Of a stretch of DNA of 64,000 bases, positions 22,601-32,951 are shown in pieces. The translations under genes and the position numbers were made by a program. Location: contig OX235270.1 in NCBI GenBank assembly GCA_944472135.2, forward strand, positions 81,167,168 through 81,231,167. The letters run 5' to 3'. The number at the start of each line of letters is the position of its first letter. The stretch's first letter is position 1. A model generated the notes under the pieces. The model worked only from the letters and a program-made list of their open reading frames with translations, made no database searches and was not told the DNA's origin. The stretch is from Trichobilharzia regenti (lineage: Eukaryota; Platyhelminthes; Trematoda; Strigeidida; Schistosomatidae).

Positions 22601-23322
22601 TCAGTGACCTAATCCGGGTTGAAAAACAGGTGCAAATAGTTTGCATAAATCAGAAAAGGAGTTGACTGAATTTTTATCCTTGTTGACTGCGTTGCATACA
22701 GAACTAAGTGGGACATCAGCCAGATGCAATCGATCGAACCAATCAAGCCCCAAAAGATTTAAATCACTCTTGGTGACGTAGCAAATTCCTATGAATTTGA
22801 TATTGCGGAAGGAGACAGAACATTTGAGTTGACCAATTAGTTTGAGGCGCCCACCACAGGCGCTGAGAGCAGTCTGAAAAGTATTTGCGATTGGTGGTCT
22901 GCCAATATTATTCCAAAGTTTCTCTGATATAACAATAATATCAGAGGCATCATCTAGCTGCAGACGTGCATCATGACCATTCATCTGAAGATCAAGATAT
23001 CTCCGTATACAATGACTCGTGACTTGACAGGTTGCGCGTAGACTCAATGATCTCCTTGGAGATTTAGGACCAACCGTTTGTCGAGCTTTTTCTGGATTTC
23101 GACATCTGGGTTTGCGTGGCTGACAAAAACCATTTTTATGACCGATGTTTTGCACTCGCTGCAACGATGATTTTTGTATGGACAGGACTTTACAAAATGC
23201 CACGCGCCACAATGCCAGCATGGTGATGGTGGGGTCTTCTTTGCAGTAATTTGCGAAGTTGGACGAGTATGTGTAGATTTACGCGGAACATTAGGAGGAG
23301 GTGGGTCAGGACGGGATGATGA
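22601..23322 (-). pseudogene. Gypsy gag zinc knuckle and protease remnant
   Basis: The frame 22601-23221 carries a protease-like LQLDDASDIIVIS where the intact relative has LQLDTASDITIIS, so the DTA/DTG box is changed. It then continues with LNLLGLDWFDRL. Upstream, zinc-knuckle cysteines are visible but out of frame. Confidence 0.7.
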
Positions 23323-23330
23323 GAGATTTT

Positions 23331-24206
23331 GGCGAAGTTAAACTTTCGACACCACTAACTACCAATCAGCGAATTATCCAATGAGATTCACGAACGATAT
23401 TGAATTATCCAATGAGGCTCACGAACGTAGTTCAATGTTGTATAGCGCTTGATTCATTTCAAATGCGTGCCCTTACAAGGTTACGGTTGCAATTCGAGGA
23501 GGATAGTGTTTTCCAGTATTGCCTGGATTTAGGGTTGCTCCGGAAGGAGCGAACTTGTTCGTATGGTGGTATCATGACTTTAAAAAGCTATAGCAGATCA
23601 ACTGGTGGATTTGTTCATCGTTGTGCTATATGTTTGAAGCGTGCCAGCATTATAGAGGGTAGGCTGATTATTTTAATATTTCGTAGGAACTTTTTTCGCT
23701 AGGTCGCATCTCTCCCTAACCCAGATTTTATGTATCTGCAACTACTGGGTGTTGAAACAGCCTGTCTCAACAGTTCAGTGGTACCAGTATTGCAGAGACA
23801 TCGCATCATGGAAAATGAAGAAAATCACTTGTTTGCTGGGTGGAGAAGACGTTATCGTGCATGTCGATGAAACAGTGCTGGTAAAAAAGAAAGGGTTTTG
23901 GGGCAGATTGAAAAATAGGATAAGGGCTATAAATGGATCTCAAAAGGATCTCATTTATAGTCATTTAGATGAATATATGTACAGGATGTGGTGTAACTTC
24001 TCCATTGACAGTCTCATGCTAAACTGGGAGATGTTTCTCTCACATGTTCGAGAAAGATATCCTATGTAACTTTTTTATTATCTATTTTATGCATTTTTTC
24101 TATAAATATACATTTCCATTCATCATATATGCCTCTTTAATGTGATTAGTCCGTTCAAGGTCGTTTTCTGATTGGTTGTTAGTGGTGTCTAAAGCTTAAC
24201 TTTGCC
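23331..24206 (+). mobile_element. Merlin-type DNA transposon, copy 1
   Basis: Terminal inverted repeats begin GGCGAAGTTAAACTTTCGAC (left) and match the complement of the right end (GTCTAAAGCTTAACTTTGCC). The 8-bp duplication GAGATTTT stands at 23323-23330 and 24207-24214. An 8-9 bp duplication is the Merlin hallmark. Inserted in the Gypsy gag. It carries a partial transposase on the plus strand. Confidence 0.9.
23400..24069 (+). pseudogene. Merlin transposase remnant (copy 1)
   Basis: Frames at 23400-23702 and 23749-24069. The second gives VQWYQYCRDIASWKMKKI and a VHVDETVLVKKK block holding the first catalytic Asp and Glu of the IS1016/Merlin DDE fold. It then jumps to MYRMWCNFS by loss of the middle. 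A frameshift separates the two frames (…KQPVSTVQWYQ). The catalytic core is incomplete, so the copy is non-autonomous. Confidence 0.75.
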
Positions 24207-24928
24207 GAGATTTTTGTTCTTTCGTAATGCATGAACATCAGAGCTTCTCGAAGTTGTTGATTCGACCAAGTGTGTGTCTTTCTGCAGATTAATCAGCCGT
24301 TGATATTCATCAGCTATGTCATGTAATGTTAACTTGGGATTTTGTTCTAGCTGATTGAGCAGTCGAGTTCGGATATCTGTGAAACGGGGAGATTGGAGAC
24401 TGCATATGAGGATCAAGGCTTTGAATTGATCATCTGTTAAGGACCTGAGTCGAAATCTCTCACATTCTCGGTTGACTGTGCCAACGTGAGTAAGAAAATC
24501 ATCATTTTCATTCATTGTCAGCTTGAGGCAACGATAACGTATGCTGAATAATGAGGAGTGGTCTCCAAAATGTTCACGCAGCAGCTTTATTGTATCATCG
24601 AAACACTTGTCACGTGGTTTCTGGGGTAAAATTAGGTTGCAATACCTTTCATATTCTGCGGGACCCAATTTACGTAACAACACTCGCACCTTCCAAGCAT
24701 CGTCTCAAGAGGCGAGATCAACTGTGAATAAATCCCCATATCTTTTATACCATGTGTCAAAAGTGACATTCGCATCTGGATCATAATTGAACTGTGAAAT
24801 ACAATTCCGTCGACAGATGGTAGCATGGTATGATTGGGATTGCTTGAAGGTGAAGTTGGACCAGTCTGTTTGTTAATGAACATTTCCATTAATTTCATTT
24901 GTTGTTCGAATAGTAATTCCAATTCCAA
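24189..24928 (-). pseudogene. Gypsy gag N-terminal half, frameshifted
   Basis: 24632-24928 begins MELELLFEQQMKLMEM and then shifts. 24215-24689 continues with VRVLLRKLGPAEYERY, FSIRYRCLKL, GTVNRECERFRLRSLTDDQFK, closely parallel to the gag of the intact element (VRLLLRKLGPAEHNKY ... NRECERSKIRSLTDDQFK). The listed end at 24189 includes a few Merlin-derived codons. Confidence 0.75.
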
Positions 24929-25066
24929 CCCATCCCGTCGCCAAATTATTGTTATGTACTGGTCAAGTAATTAATAGTCCTGACGCAAGAAGGCGGAAAT
25001 CAGAAAACCACCAGGTTCACGATGATACTTTTTCGAACAAGGAAAATCAATGTCTCACAAGTGTAT

Positions 25067-25480
25067 AATAATAATAATAGTATATTCTCATTTTGTACAT
25101 GAGAGACTCCAGTTTCCAGGCATCATCAATATGATAAATTACATATACGATTAGCAATCATAATAATTAATAATGTTTTAATAAAATACACATTTTCCTA
25201 CTTGTGTAGGACACCAAATATACAGTCGTGGGTAAGCATTATTTAAATTTCAAAAATTCGGTTTATGGTTAAGTTACATGGTTGCTGGCGTTTTTGTCTT
25301 AGGTCTGTGGGAACAATATGATAACCAGTCATTCAATGGAGCACGTCATGAAATATAGGAATATTGTCTACGCATTAACAAAAAAAACCCAAGTAAGTTT
25401 TGGATGGATTAAAAATACTTGGGAAAAAATAAAGCTTGTAGTAATTCCACAATATAACTTGGGTGTGTACAAATCCGAAT
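25067..25480 (-). mobile_element. CR1-like LINE 3' UTR fragment
   Basis: Tail TAATAATAATAATAG at 25067-25080, then sequence matching 14383-14830 (CTCATTTT-ACATGAG; ATTGTCT-CGCATTAACAAAAAA; AATAAAGCTTG). Non-coding and severely 5'-truncated. The tail lies in the LTR of the Gypsy remnant. The upper boundary is uncertain. Confidence 0.7.
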
Positions 25481-25886
25481 CTTATTTTTGATTTCCAAAA
25501 TGAGCGAATGTTCAAAAATGAACGAATCAATAGACAGTCTTAACATTATTGGTTGTAATGTCATGTGACAACAAGGTCAGACATGTTTGTTAGTTAGTGG
25601 ACGGACAAAACATATTATCAGTTATAATGGGATATCGAACCATATATACATAGCAAAATATAACAGACTGTCAAAAACAAACACAGATATCATGTGGATA
25701 CATGGCAAAGTTAAACTTTAGACACCACTAACAACCAATCAGCAAACGACCTTAAACGAACCAATTACATTAAAGAGGCATGTACGATGAATGGAAATGT
25801 ATATTTATAGGAAAAAGCACAAAATAGAGAATAAAAAAGTTGCATGGGATATCTTTCTCGAACATGTGAGAGAAACATCTCCCAGT

Positions 25887-26186
25887 TTAGCATGGGACTG
25901 TCAATGCTTTTCCATCTGCTATCCTTTCGACGAATCCCTTTCGGAGGGAGGTGTCATACAAACCTATTACCCAAATATTGTTCGCACGCTGGCGACCACG
26001 GTTGTATTTCTTTTTTACCAGCACTGTCTCATCGACACGCACGATAACGTCTTCCCCACCCAGCAAACAAGTGATTTTGCCCATTTTCCATGATGCGATG
26101 TCTCTGCAATGCTGGTACCACTGAACTGTTGAGACATGGCTATTCTCCATCTCGGCAGCTGCTGCTCTCACAGCCTGTTTCAACAC
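25887..26186 (-). pseudogene. Merlin transposase remnant (copy 2)
   Basis: Frame of 100 codons: AAAAEMENSHVSTVQWYQHC, GGEDVIVRVDETVLVKKKYNRGRQRANNIWVIG. It has the first Asp and the KYNRGR block lacking in copy 1. It then ends where the middle of the transposase is deleted. The MYRMWC-type C-terminus equivalent is not found in frame. Non-functional. Confidence 0.75.
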
Positions 26187-26270
26187 CCATTAGTTGCAGA
26201 TATACAAAATCTGGGTTAAGGGGAGATGCGACCTAGAGAAAGTAATATTAAAATTATCAGCTTACCCTCC

Positions 26271-26400
26271 CAGCTAGCATTTTCTTCGGGCGCATTGCAG
26301 ACGTTTTGGGGCAAAAAGCTTCGGGTAAATCTACTTACGTGGGACACTGTCCCGAATTCTGCCCAAAAAGTCTGCAATGCGCCGAAAAAAATGCTAGCTG
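26271..26400. mobile_element. 130-bp inverted-repeat element nested in Merlin copy 2
   Basis: Left end CAGCTAGCATTTTCTTCGGG and right end (complement) CAGCTAGCATTTTTTTCGG, continuing through a shared CGCATTGCAGAC block, so arms of about 40 bp. Copy 1 lacks this segment and has unrelated bases at the homologous place. No clear target duplication. A miniature transposable element is likely. Confidence 0.6.
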
Positions 26401-26705
26401 TGCTCTCCAGATGAACAAACCCATAAGTTGATTTGGTATAGCTTTTTAAAGTAACGATACCACCACACAGACAAATTTGCTCTTTCCGGAGTAACTCAAA
26501 TCCAGGAAATACTGGAAAACAATAACCTCCTCGAATTGCAACTGTAGCCTTGTAAGGTCACGCATTAGAAATGAATCAAGCGCTATACAACAGTGAACTG
26601 CGTTCGTGAACCTCATTGGATAATTCGACATAGTTCGTGAATCTTATTGGATAATTCGCTGATTGGTAGTTAGTGGTGTCGAAAGTTTAACTTCGCCGGA
26701 TACAT

Positions 26706-27416
26706 ATCACAAACATTCTGAAATATGCAAATACAGCCGTCTTGCAGTGTCTTCAAGTTCCATTGGAATTCGGTTGTATGCGCTAACCAAGTATATATTC
26801 AAAAAATAGTTTTCCAGATAATGTTGCCGTTAAGCCGTGTATATGCGGCAAATGACAGCCTAGGTTTGTTTTTGTATTCAGTCGCGGGTGATAATAGGTG
26901 GGTCGTCAATGATTCCTATTTTTCAGGTACTGTATTAGGAGGGGATGCCCATGGTCTATTAGACAGCTGAATAATGCCAATAGTGAGCAAATAGCCAGAT
27001 TCTGTTTTCGTTATTTGTGCTTTGTCAAGAGCCAGCCATATTGCTTTGAATGTAACGAGTTGTCCTGTGGTTGTAATGTGAGGCATAACATTGCTAGTTA
27101 TGCACAGCAAATCATTCAGGGGGGAGCAGTCATGCTCTGTGTACTTTTCGACAATAGGCTGGGTAGATGGATTAACTACTGTCCTAATTTCAACCAGTTA
27201 CAAGCTATAACCTACGTAGGTGATATTTCTAATAGAGTGTATTGGAACTGCCTGTCAGTCGTTGTCAGTGGACATCTCCCAGTAGATGATGATGGGTAAG
27301 TAGCAGGAACATCCGCTGAATAGCTTTGTGTAAACCTATGTTAAGATAGATATATCTCCTCGCGGAGGTTGTAATAAGATTTCCATTTGCAGCCTTTATG
27401 TCGAAGATAGGTACCT
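26706..27416 (-). pseudogene. relic of a CsRn1-like Gypsy RT within decayed sequence
   Basis: At 26916-27110 the minus strand reads MPHITTTGQLVTFKA and GIIQLSNRPWASPPNTVPEK. These parallel the RT entry of the element at 28308 ([35 protein letters not shown]). The rest of the stretch holds no clear coding sequence. Confidence 0.6.
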
Positions 27417-27849
27417 AAGTTACCCAAATTCAAATAGAAAATAAAGTACCAAATCAGTTTAGTTACGGGAAGAATGTATTAAAGTTTGGTTACTTGGGTT
27501 TACAAAGATCCAAAGTCCACAATAAACGTGATAGACTCCAGGTGCTGCGGGAAGACTGCTCCAGTACTAATTCTCCAATGTTGACGTTGCCGGAGGTCGA
27601 CCAAAGTACGTAGGAAGAAACTACGGTGCTCCTGCAAAAATCTGAGATAGAAAGCAGGTGATTAAAATTGATCGACGGCAGTTGAGATGGTGGAGAAGAC
27701 GGAGAGTCGAAGGCAGAACTATATATTTATTCAAAACCCGAGGTAAAGTTCAAAGTACAGAGTTTATGGTTAAAACAAAGTGGTGTACAATATGTTCATT
27801 TTTTACATAGTAGTAAAATTTGGATAAGTTTATTTTTGAGGACTCCACA
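27417..27849 (-). repeat. CsRn1-like 3' LTR, truncated at its end
   Basis: Matches 32518-32951 with a few substitutions. The terminal ~25 bp (TGTGGTGGACC in plus orientation) are missing, replaced by unrelated sequence. Confidence 0.85.
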
Positions 27850-27863
27850 GGGCTCCCCCTCTT
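27850..27863 (-). promoter_or_regulatory. polypurine tract of the CsRn1-like element
   Basis: Minus strand reads AAGAGGGGGAGCC directly before the LTR start TGTGGAGTCC. This is where plus-strand DNA synthesis would be primed. Confidence 0.7.
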
Positions 27864-28307
27864 AGAGGTCCGGAGGACCATCAGTACTGTCCTCGTGGAC
27901 GATTACATGAATATAAGCAATATAAATAAGGGACAATGTCAACAATAAGGATAACAAAAAATAACAATAACAACAATAAGGATACAAAGTTAGATCAGGA
28001 TGTATAGAATGCATCCGTGTCGTATAAAGTTTAGCACATACAAGCACATACAGGAATTTTAAAAAAATCAAAACTTGTTATAATTTTAAATAAAAAATTT
28101 ATGTACATAATAAACCATGACATGTTCGTTAACATTTGTGAAATTCATATATAAATAGATATATACATATACTTGGTGAATGCGTGTGCTTGCAGTACAG
28201 TTAACGAACAGCAAACAATAATACTAATAAATATTTATGGTTATAATGAAATGAATGTCGACAACAATAGTAATGAGAAGAATGTCTAAATGAGGTTAAC
28301 GTTTATG

Positions 28308-31300
28308 TCAGTCAATGAAATGAACATAGCGGGCAGGTTTACAGATCTGCCGCCCACTGCGTGTCTGTACAGGGGGAAGAGTGAAGAGCGGGAGAGTTGG
28401 AGTTGCATTGACTTGCTGATTGTTTATTGGTGTCGGCGTTGCTAGTGTTTCATGTTCGCTGTCGGTGTACGCTGGTTTAAGACGGTCGATAGAAACAGTC
28501 TCCGGTTTACCATGTTTGTTCAGCGTGAAGTATTTATCGGTGCGTTTAAGTACTAGAAAAGGACCTTCATATGGATGTTGTAAACCTTTTCTAATGGCAT
28601 CGACGCGAACAAATACAAATTTGCTAGTGAGTAGATTCTTATTTACTTGAGCTTTCTGAAGTGATTGGCGAGGGGCTACTGGTCTAAGCTGAAGCATATG
28701 CTGGGTAAGGCGGTTGGTGAAGTCGGAGATATTTACTTCAGTTGAATCATTAGACGGAACTAACTGACCAGGCAATGTGAGGGTAGTACCATACACAAGT
28801 TGAGCTGGTGTACATCCCAAATCTTCTTTTACAGTTGATCGGATACTGAGAAGAACTAATGGTAGGTGTTCACTCCACTTAGATGAGTCAGCTTGTGCCA
28901 TAAGCGAGCTTTTCAGTTGTCGATGGAAACGTTCCACCAGACCATTCGCTGCAGGATGATAAGCTGTAGTGGAGATATGGTTCACTCCAAGGAGTCTCGT
29001 AAACTCTCGAAACAGAGTTGATTGAAATTGAGCTCCTCGGTCTGTTGTAATAGTTGTGGGTACTCCGTAGTTTGACACCCAGCGATCTAAGAAAACCAAA
29101 GCGATATTTTCTGCAGATATATCGTTGAGTGGACAAGCAATAGCCCATCGGGTAAATCGATCAATCGCAGTAAGTATATGAGTAAATCCTCTGGATGGCG
29201 GTAATGGTCCAACAACATCTATATGAACGTGTTGAAATCGTTTATCGGGTAAATTGAACTGTTTTGGAGGTGTGACGGTATGATGATGTACCTTGGATCT
29301 TTGACATTGCAAGCATTGGCGGGCCCATTTCCGAATATCGGAGTTCATCTTGGGCCAAACAAAACGCTCGCTGATCAACTTGACTGTAGCACGCACTCCA
29401 GGATGAGACAATGAATGTAGATGTTCAAACAAAGGTTTTCGACAACTTAGTGGAACAAAAGGTCTATGAACGCCCGTTGAAACGTCGCAGACGATAGTTG
29501 TATCAGACAGGGGAATAGGTACATCCTGCAACTGTAGGGAGGAGTTTCGTCTACAAGTATGGAGTTCGGCGTCATTTTTCTGCAGCTTGGCAATATTGTC
29601 TAAGCTAATATCTATCGAAGATAGGTGATTAACGTCACATCGAGACAAAGAATCGGCTACGATATTAGAATCTCCTTTGATGAACTGGATGTCTGTTGAG
29701 AATTGTGAGATGTAATCCAGTTGTCTGGCTTCTCTCGGAGAGTGTCTGTCCAACGAAGTGGTGAAAGCATAACAAAGAGGCTTATGGTCGGTTAAGATAG
29801 TAAAATGTCGACCTTGTAGTAAGAAGCTGAAATGTTTCACTGCTAGGTAGATGGCTAACAGTTCTCTGCCAAAGGTACTGTAACGAGTTTGCGCAGGTTC
29901 CAACTTCTTGGAGAAGAAAGCAAGTGGAGTGATGTCATTATTGAACTTTTGTTGTAAAACTGCTCCCACTGCTACCTGCGATGCATCTGTACATAAAATG
30001 AGTGAAGCTTCTGGGTTGATGTGAGATAACATTACAACGTTGGATAAGGCATCTTTTGCATTATTAAATGCTGCTTTTGCTTCTTCAGACCACTGAAATT
30101 TCTTCGAATTGCATCTAAGTAGGTCGGTCAGTGGCTGAACTATGGAGGCACATGATGGAATAAAACGTCGGTAGAAGTTGAACATCCCGAGAAAACGTCT
30201 AAGTTTCTTTAAGGAATCAGGTTCGGGAAAGTTCTTAATAGTTTCTATCTTATCTTCGGTAGGTCTGATGCCTTCGGCAGTTATTCGATGTCCTAAGAAT
30301 TCAATGGAAGGGGAACCAAAAATACATTTCTTTGGATTGATAACAACTCCAAATTGTTCAAACCTTTGAAATAACAGGCTTAAGTGTTGCATATGTTCTT
30401 CCATCGATGAGCTGGCAATTAAGACATCGTCGATATATACAAAGACGAAATCAAGACCTTGGGTAACTTGGTCCATAAAACGCTGAAATGTTTGAGCAGC
30501 ATTCTTTAGTCCGAAAGGCATTCTCAAGAATTCGAATAATCCAAAAGGCGTAATAATTGCTGTTTTTGCAATGTCTTCTGGAGCGACTGGTATTTGATGA
30601 TATGCCCTGACCAAGTCAACTTTGGTAAAAACGGTCTTTCCATGTAAGGTCAAGGAGAAGTCGTGGAGATGAGGTATAGGATAACGATCTGGGACCGTAG
30701 CGTTATTCAAAGCGCGATAATCTCCACATGGTCGCCAGTCATGATTAGTTTTAGGTACCATGTGCAAAGGTGAAGACCATGGGCTGTTAGATGGTCGTAT
30801 GATACCTAGCTGCATCATATGTTCGAATTCCGACTTAGCTGCTGCTAGTTTATCGGGTGGTAACCGTCGTGGACGTGCCTTCACAGGTTGTCCTGTTGTG
30901 ATGATCTTATGCGTAACTGTATGAGATATATCTTCGACGTTGTATGATGGTTTAAGGATTTTAGGAAATCGTTTCAATAAAGCAGAGAACATTTCACTCT
31001 CCGGCTTTTCTATACAGATGCTATGAACCGAGTAGTCACATGTAATACCATGGATCTTGAGTTGGGTGCAATTGTCAACCAGTTTTTTCTTGCTGATATC
31101 AACTAACAGATTGAAGTGACTTAGGAAGTCTGCACCTAGTATAGCGTGACGTACGTCAGCTACTATGAAGATCCATGTGAAACGTCGGCGTAGTCCTAAA
31201 TTTAAAATCATTGACTGTTCGCCATACGTCTGTATGTTGGTTTGGTTGGCAGCACGAAGTGAAAGTTTTCCAGGTATTTTGGCTGATCGCCTGGATAGTG

Positions 31301-31415
31301 AGGGGGGAATAACACTGACCTCGGCGCCTGTATCTACCAGGAATAATGTGCCGGTAGTCAAATCCCTCACATAGAAAAGGCGACTGGGGTGATTGCCATT
31401 AACAGCCGTCGCCAT
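28308..31415 (-). CDS. CsRn1-like Pol polyprotein (PR-RT-RH-IN)
   Basis: 1035 codons without a stop. Protease DTGAEVS at residues 28-34. RT with [15 protein letters not shown] (motif A) and the FVYIDDVLI box near residue 326. RNase H LCTDASQ near 474 and ILTDHKPL. Integrase zinc finger (H-H-C-C, about 660-705: [10 protein letters not shown] ... CLQCQR). Catalytic Asp in HIDVVGP (about 731), Asp in TTDRGAQF (about 790) and Glu in GLVERFHRQ (about 829). All key residues are present. It starts at an ATG that overlaps the gag stop as TAATG, in the -1 frame relative to gag. It could also be entered by frameshift at GGGAAAC, 18 nt upstream. An active enzyme is plausible. Confidence 0.9.
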   Translation of the reverse strand: MATAVNGNHPSRLFYVRDLTTGTLFLVDTGAEVSVIPPSLSRRSAKIPGKLSLRAANQTNIQTYGEQSMILNLGLRRRFTWIFIVADVRHAILGADFLSHFNLLVDISKKKLVDNCTQLKIHGITCDYSVHSICIEKPESEMFSALLKRFPKILKPSYNVEDISHTVTHKIITTGQPVKARPRRLPPDKLAAAKSEFEHMMQLGIIRPSNSPWSSPLHMVPKTNHDWRPCGDYRALNNATVPDRYPIPHLHDFSLTLHGKTVFTKVDLVRAYHQIPVAPEDIAKTAIITPFGLFEFLRMPFGLKNAAQTFQRFMDQVTQGLDFVFVYIDDVLIASSSMEEHMQHLSLLFQRFEQFGVVINPKKCIFGSPSIEFLGHRITAEGIRPTEDKIETIKNFPEPDSLKKLRRFLGMFNFYRRFIPSCASIVQPLTDLLRCNSKKFQWSEEAKAAFNNAKDALSNVVMLSHINPEASLILCTDASQVAVGAVLQQKFNNDITPLAFFSKKLEPAQTRYSTFGRELLAIYLAVKHFSFLLQGRHFTILTDHKPLCYAFTTSLDRHSPREARQLDYISQFSTDIQFIKGDSNIVADSLSRCDVNHLSSIDISLDNIAKLQKNDAELHTCRRNSSLQLQDVPIPLSDTTIVCDVSTGVHRPFVPLSCRKPLFEHLHSLSHPGVRATVKLISERFVWPKMNSDIRKWARQCLQCQRSKVHHHTVTPPKQFNLPDKRFQHVHIDVVGPLPPSRGFTHILTAIDRFTRWAIACPLNDISAENIALVFLDRWVSNYGVPTTITTDRGAQFQSTLFREFTRLLGVNHISTTAYHPAANGLVERFHRQLKSSLMAQADSSKWSEHLPLVLLSIRSTVKEDLGCTPAQLVYGTTLTLPGQLVPSNDSTEVNISDFTNRLTQHMLQLRPVAPRQSLQKAQVNKNLLTSKFVFVRVDAIRKGLQHPYEGPFLVLKRTDKYFTLNKHGKPETVSIDRLKPAYTDSEHETLATPTPINNQQVNATPTLPLFTLPPVQTRSGRQICKPARYVHFID

Positions 31416-31439
31416 TACTGTCTGGCTGGGGAGTTTCCC
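31382..31439 (-). promoter_or_regulatory. candidate -1 frameshift signal at gag/pol junction
   Basis: GGGAAAC at 31433-31439 (minus strand) is read in the gag frame as G GGA AAC, the canonical slippery pattern. After a 4-nt spacer, CAGCC can pair with GGCTG (stem 1). The GGCGAC between them can pair with GTCGCC further down (stem 2), giving an H-type pseudoknot, with stem 2's 3' arm ending at about 31377. The -1 frame is open from the heptamer into pol. The fold was paired by hand only. Confidence 0.6.
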
Positions 31440-32305
31440 TGAGATGAGTTACTACTGTTGTACATACACGGTCGAATACACTTCAGGGCATTATGCCCAT
31501 ACCTCCTATGATACCAACAAATGTTACGGCTTTGAGACGGTGTTCTAGAACGTCGTCTAGATCTTGATCGCCGTTGCTTGGATACCGTATGTGACTGGTT
31601 CCTTTGTGCTCGAAGCTCGGACACTTCCAGTCGTAAATCTTGCATTTGAGATGTTAACTGGGAAAGTAACCAAAACATTGGTGCGTCCTTCATAGATGTG
31701 GAAGGGCTTGGTGGTACTGCCTCTGTAGACACGCTATTTATGCCATTATTTGATAACACATCCATGATATCGTCTGCCATTTTAGCTAATTCTTCAAGGT
31801 CTGTCGTCCTAGAAGATATTGTTAGGATTTGTTGAACATTTTGTGGTAAACGTTGTAAGAACATCTGACGTAGAATTAACTCATCTACTTTGTGTGACCC
31901 AATCAACTGGCGCATATGTCTAAGTAGTTGAGATGGCTTTTTTGTACCTAGATCACACGAAGTAAGTAGTTGTTGTATGCGTTTCTCATCGGAGAGAGTG
32001 GTCCGCTGGATGAGTGCAGCTTTTAGTTTGTCATATTGAGAGTCTGTAGGTTTGCTGTCTATGACATCGATAACCTCTCGTAGTACTTCCGTGGGAATTG
32101 CTGCTAATACGCAACCATACATGGCGATCTGCGACGTAATACCTCGAGCTGCAAACAACTGTTCAATGATTGTGAACCAGACACGTGGTTCAGCCAGATC
32201 AAATTGAGGTAGTCTTAAATCCGGCAAGGCGTTAACAGCAGAGTTCTGTGTCTCTTCGCCTTTATTACCTTCTTCAGCAACAGTGGTACGTTTAGGTGGA
32301 GCCAT
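31415..32305 (-). CDS. CsRn1-like Gag
   Basis: About 296 codons from [16 protein letters not shown] (ATG at 32305; an ATG six bases downstream and one at 32338 are also in frame). The middle holds the gag core [20 protein letters not shown] and a leucine-rich region. The C-terminus has an Arg/Ser-rich stretch ([19 protein letters not shown]) then [18 protein letters not shown]. That is the C-H-C-C motif found in CsRn1-clade gags, expected to bind RNA. Ends NSPARQ and TAA at 31415-31417, overlapping the pol ATG. Confidence 0.85.
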   Translation of the reverse strand: MAPPKRTTVAEEGNKGEETQNSAVNALPDLRLPQFDLAEPRVWFTIIEQLFAARGITSQIAMYGCVLAAIPTEVLREVIDVIDSKPTDSQYDKLKAALIQRTTLSDEKRIQQLLTSCDLGTKKPSQLLRHMRQLIGSHKVDELILRQMFLQRLPQNVQQILTISSRTTDLEELAKMADDIMDVLSNNGINSVSTEAVPPSPSTSMKDAPMFWLLSQLTSQMQDLRLEVSELRAQRNQSHTVSKQRRSRSRRRSRTPSQSRNICWYHRRYGHNALKCIRPCMYNSSNSSQGNSPARQ

Positions 32306-32467
32306 TGTCATATAATATATAAGTATAGAGATATACAAAATAGAAAAACTTGTGGTAACAAAAATTAAAGCAGTGCGAGTTTATAAGGACAAAATAGCAA
32401 CAAAAATGTTCAAAACGAGTTAACTATCGAAACAAAAAGGTTCGAAAACGGGTTAACCATAAAAAAA

Positions 32468-32487
32468 GGTTCGAAACGGGCTCACCA
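32468..32487 (-). promoter_or_regulatory. primer-binding site of the CsRn1-like element, with two extra degenerate copies
   Basis: Minus strand: TGGTGAGCCCGTTTCGAACC, 5 nt from the LTR end. CsRn1 elements use tRNA-Trp; this site has the matching TGGTGA start but I could not verify the tRNA. Similar units lie at 32439-32459 (GGTTCGAAAACGGGTTAACC) and 32408-32424. Confidence 0.65.
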
Positions 32488-32492
32488 ATTAT

Positions 32493-32951
32493 TGTGGTGG
32501 ACCTTTTACTCTGTTAGCTTAGTTACCCAAATTCAAGTAGAAAATAAAATACCAAATGAGTTTAGTTACGGGAAGAATGTATTAAAGTTTGATTACTTGG
32601 GTTTACAAAGATCCAAAGTCCACAATAAACGTAATAGACTCCAGGTGCTGCGGGAAGACTGCTCCAGTAGTAATTCTCCAATGTTGACGTTGCCGGAGGT
32701 CGACCAAAGTACGTAGGAAGAACTACGGTGCTCCTGCAAAAATCAGAGATAGAAAGCAGGTGATTAGAATTGATCGACGGCAGTTGAGATGGTGGAGAAG
32801 ACGGAGAGTCGAAGGCAGAACTATATATTTATTCAAAACCCGAGGTAAAGTTCAAAGTACAGAGTTTATGGTTAAAACAAAGTGATGTACAATATGTTCA
32901 TTTTTTACATAGTAGTAAAATTTGGATAAGTTTATTTTTGAGGACTCCACA
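32493..32951 (-). repeat. CsRn1-like 5' LTR
   Basis: 459 bp, TGTGGAGTCCTC at its start (32951) and CCACCACA at its end (32493) on the minus strand. It abuts the 3' UTR of a CR1-like LINE. Confidence 0.85.

Larger units (their letters stand above)
19560..25066 (-). mobile_element. decayed Gypsy-type element, relative of the intact one at 35697-40588
   Basis: Minus-strand gag-pol order is retained but broken by frameshifts, stops and two insertions (BEL solo LTR at 21241, Merlin at 23331). The 5' end keeps a primer-binding-like CCCGTCGCCA (about 24938-24949) and an LTR start TGTTATGTACTGG at 24952. That LTR is cut at about 25066 by a LINE tail. No 3' LTR is seen. Confidence 0.8.
25704..26697 (-). 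mobile_element. Merlin-type DNA transposon, copy 2
   Basis: Ends GGCAAAGTTAAACTTTAGAC (left) and its complement-like right end (CGAAAGTTTAACTTCGCC). The 8-bp duplication GGATACAT stands at 25696-25703 and 26698-26705. Transposase is on the minus strand, opposite to copy 1. A 130-bp inverted-repeat element is nested inside. Confidence 0.9.
27417..32951 (-). mobile_element. CsRn1/Boudicca-like Gypsy element, nearly complete
   Basis: 5' LTR 32493-32951, primer-binding site 32468-32487, gag 31415-32305, pol 28308-31415, polypurine tract at 27850-27863, 3' LTR 27417-27849. Gag and pol are both open. The 3' LTR lacks its terminal ~25 bp, so no target duplication can be seen. The gag C-terminus has the Cys-His-Cys-Cys motif of the CsRn1 clade in place of normal knuckles. 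Confidence 0.85.
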
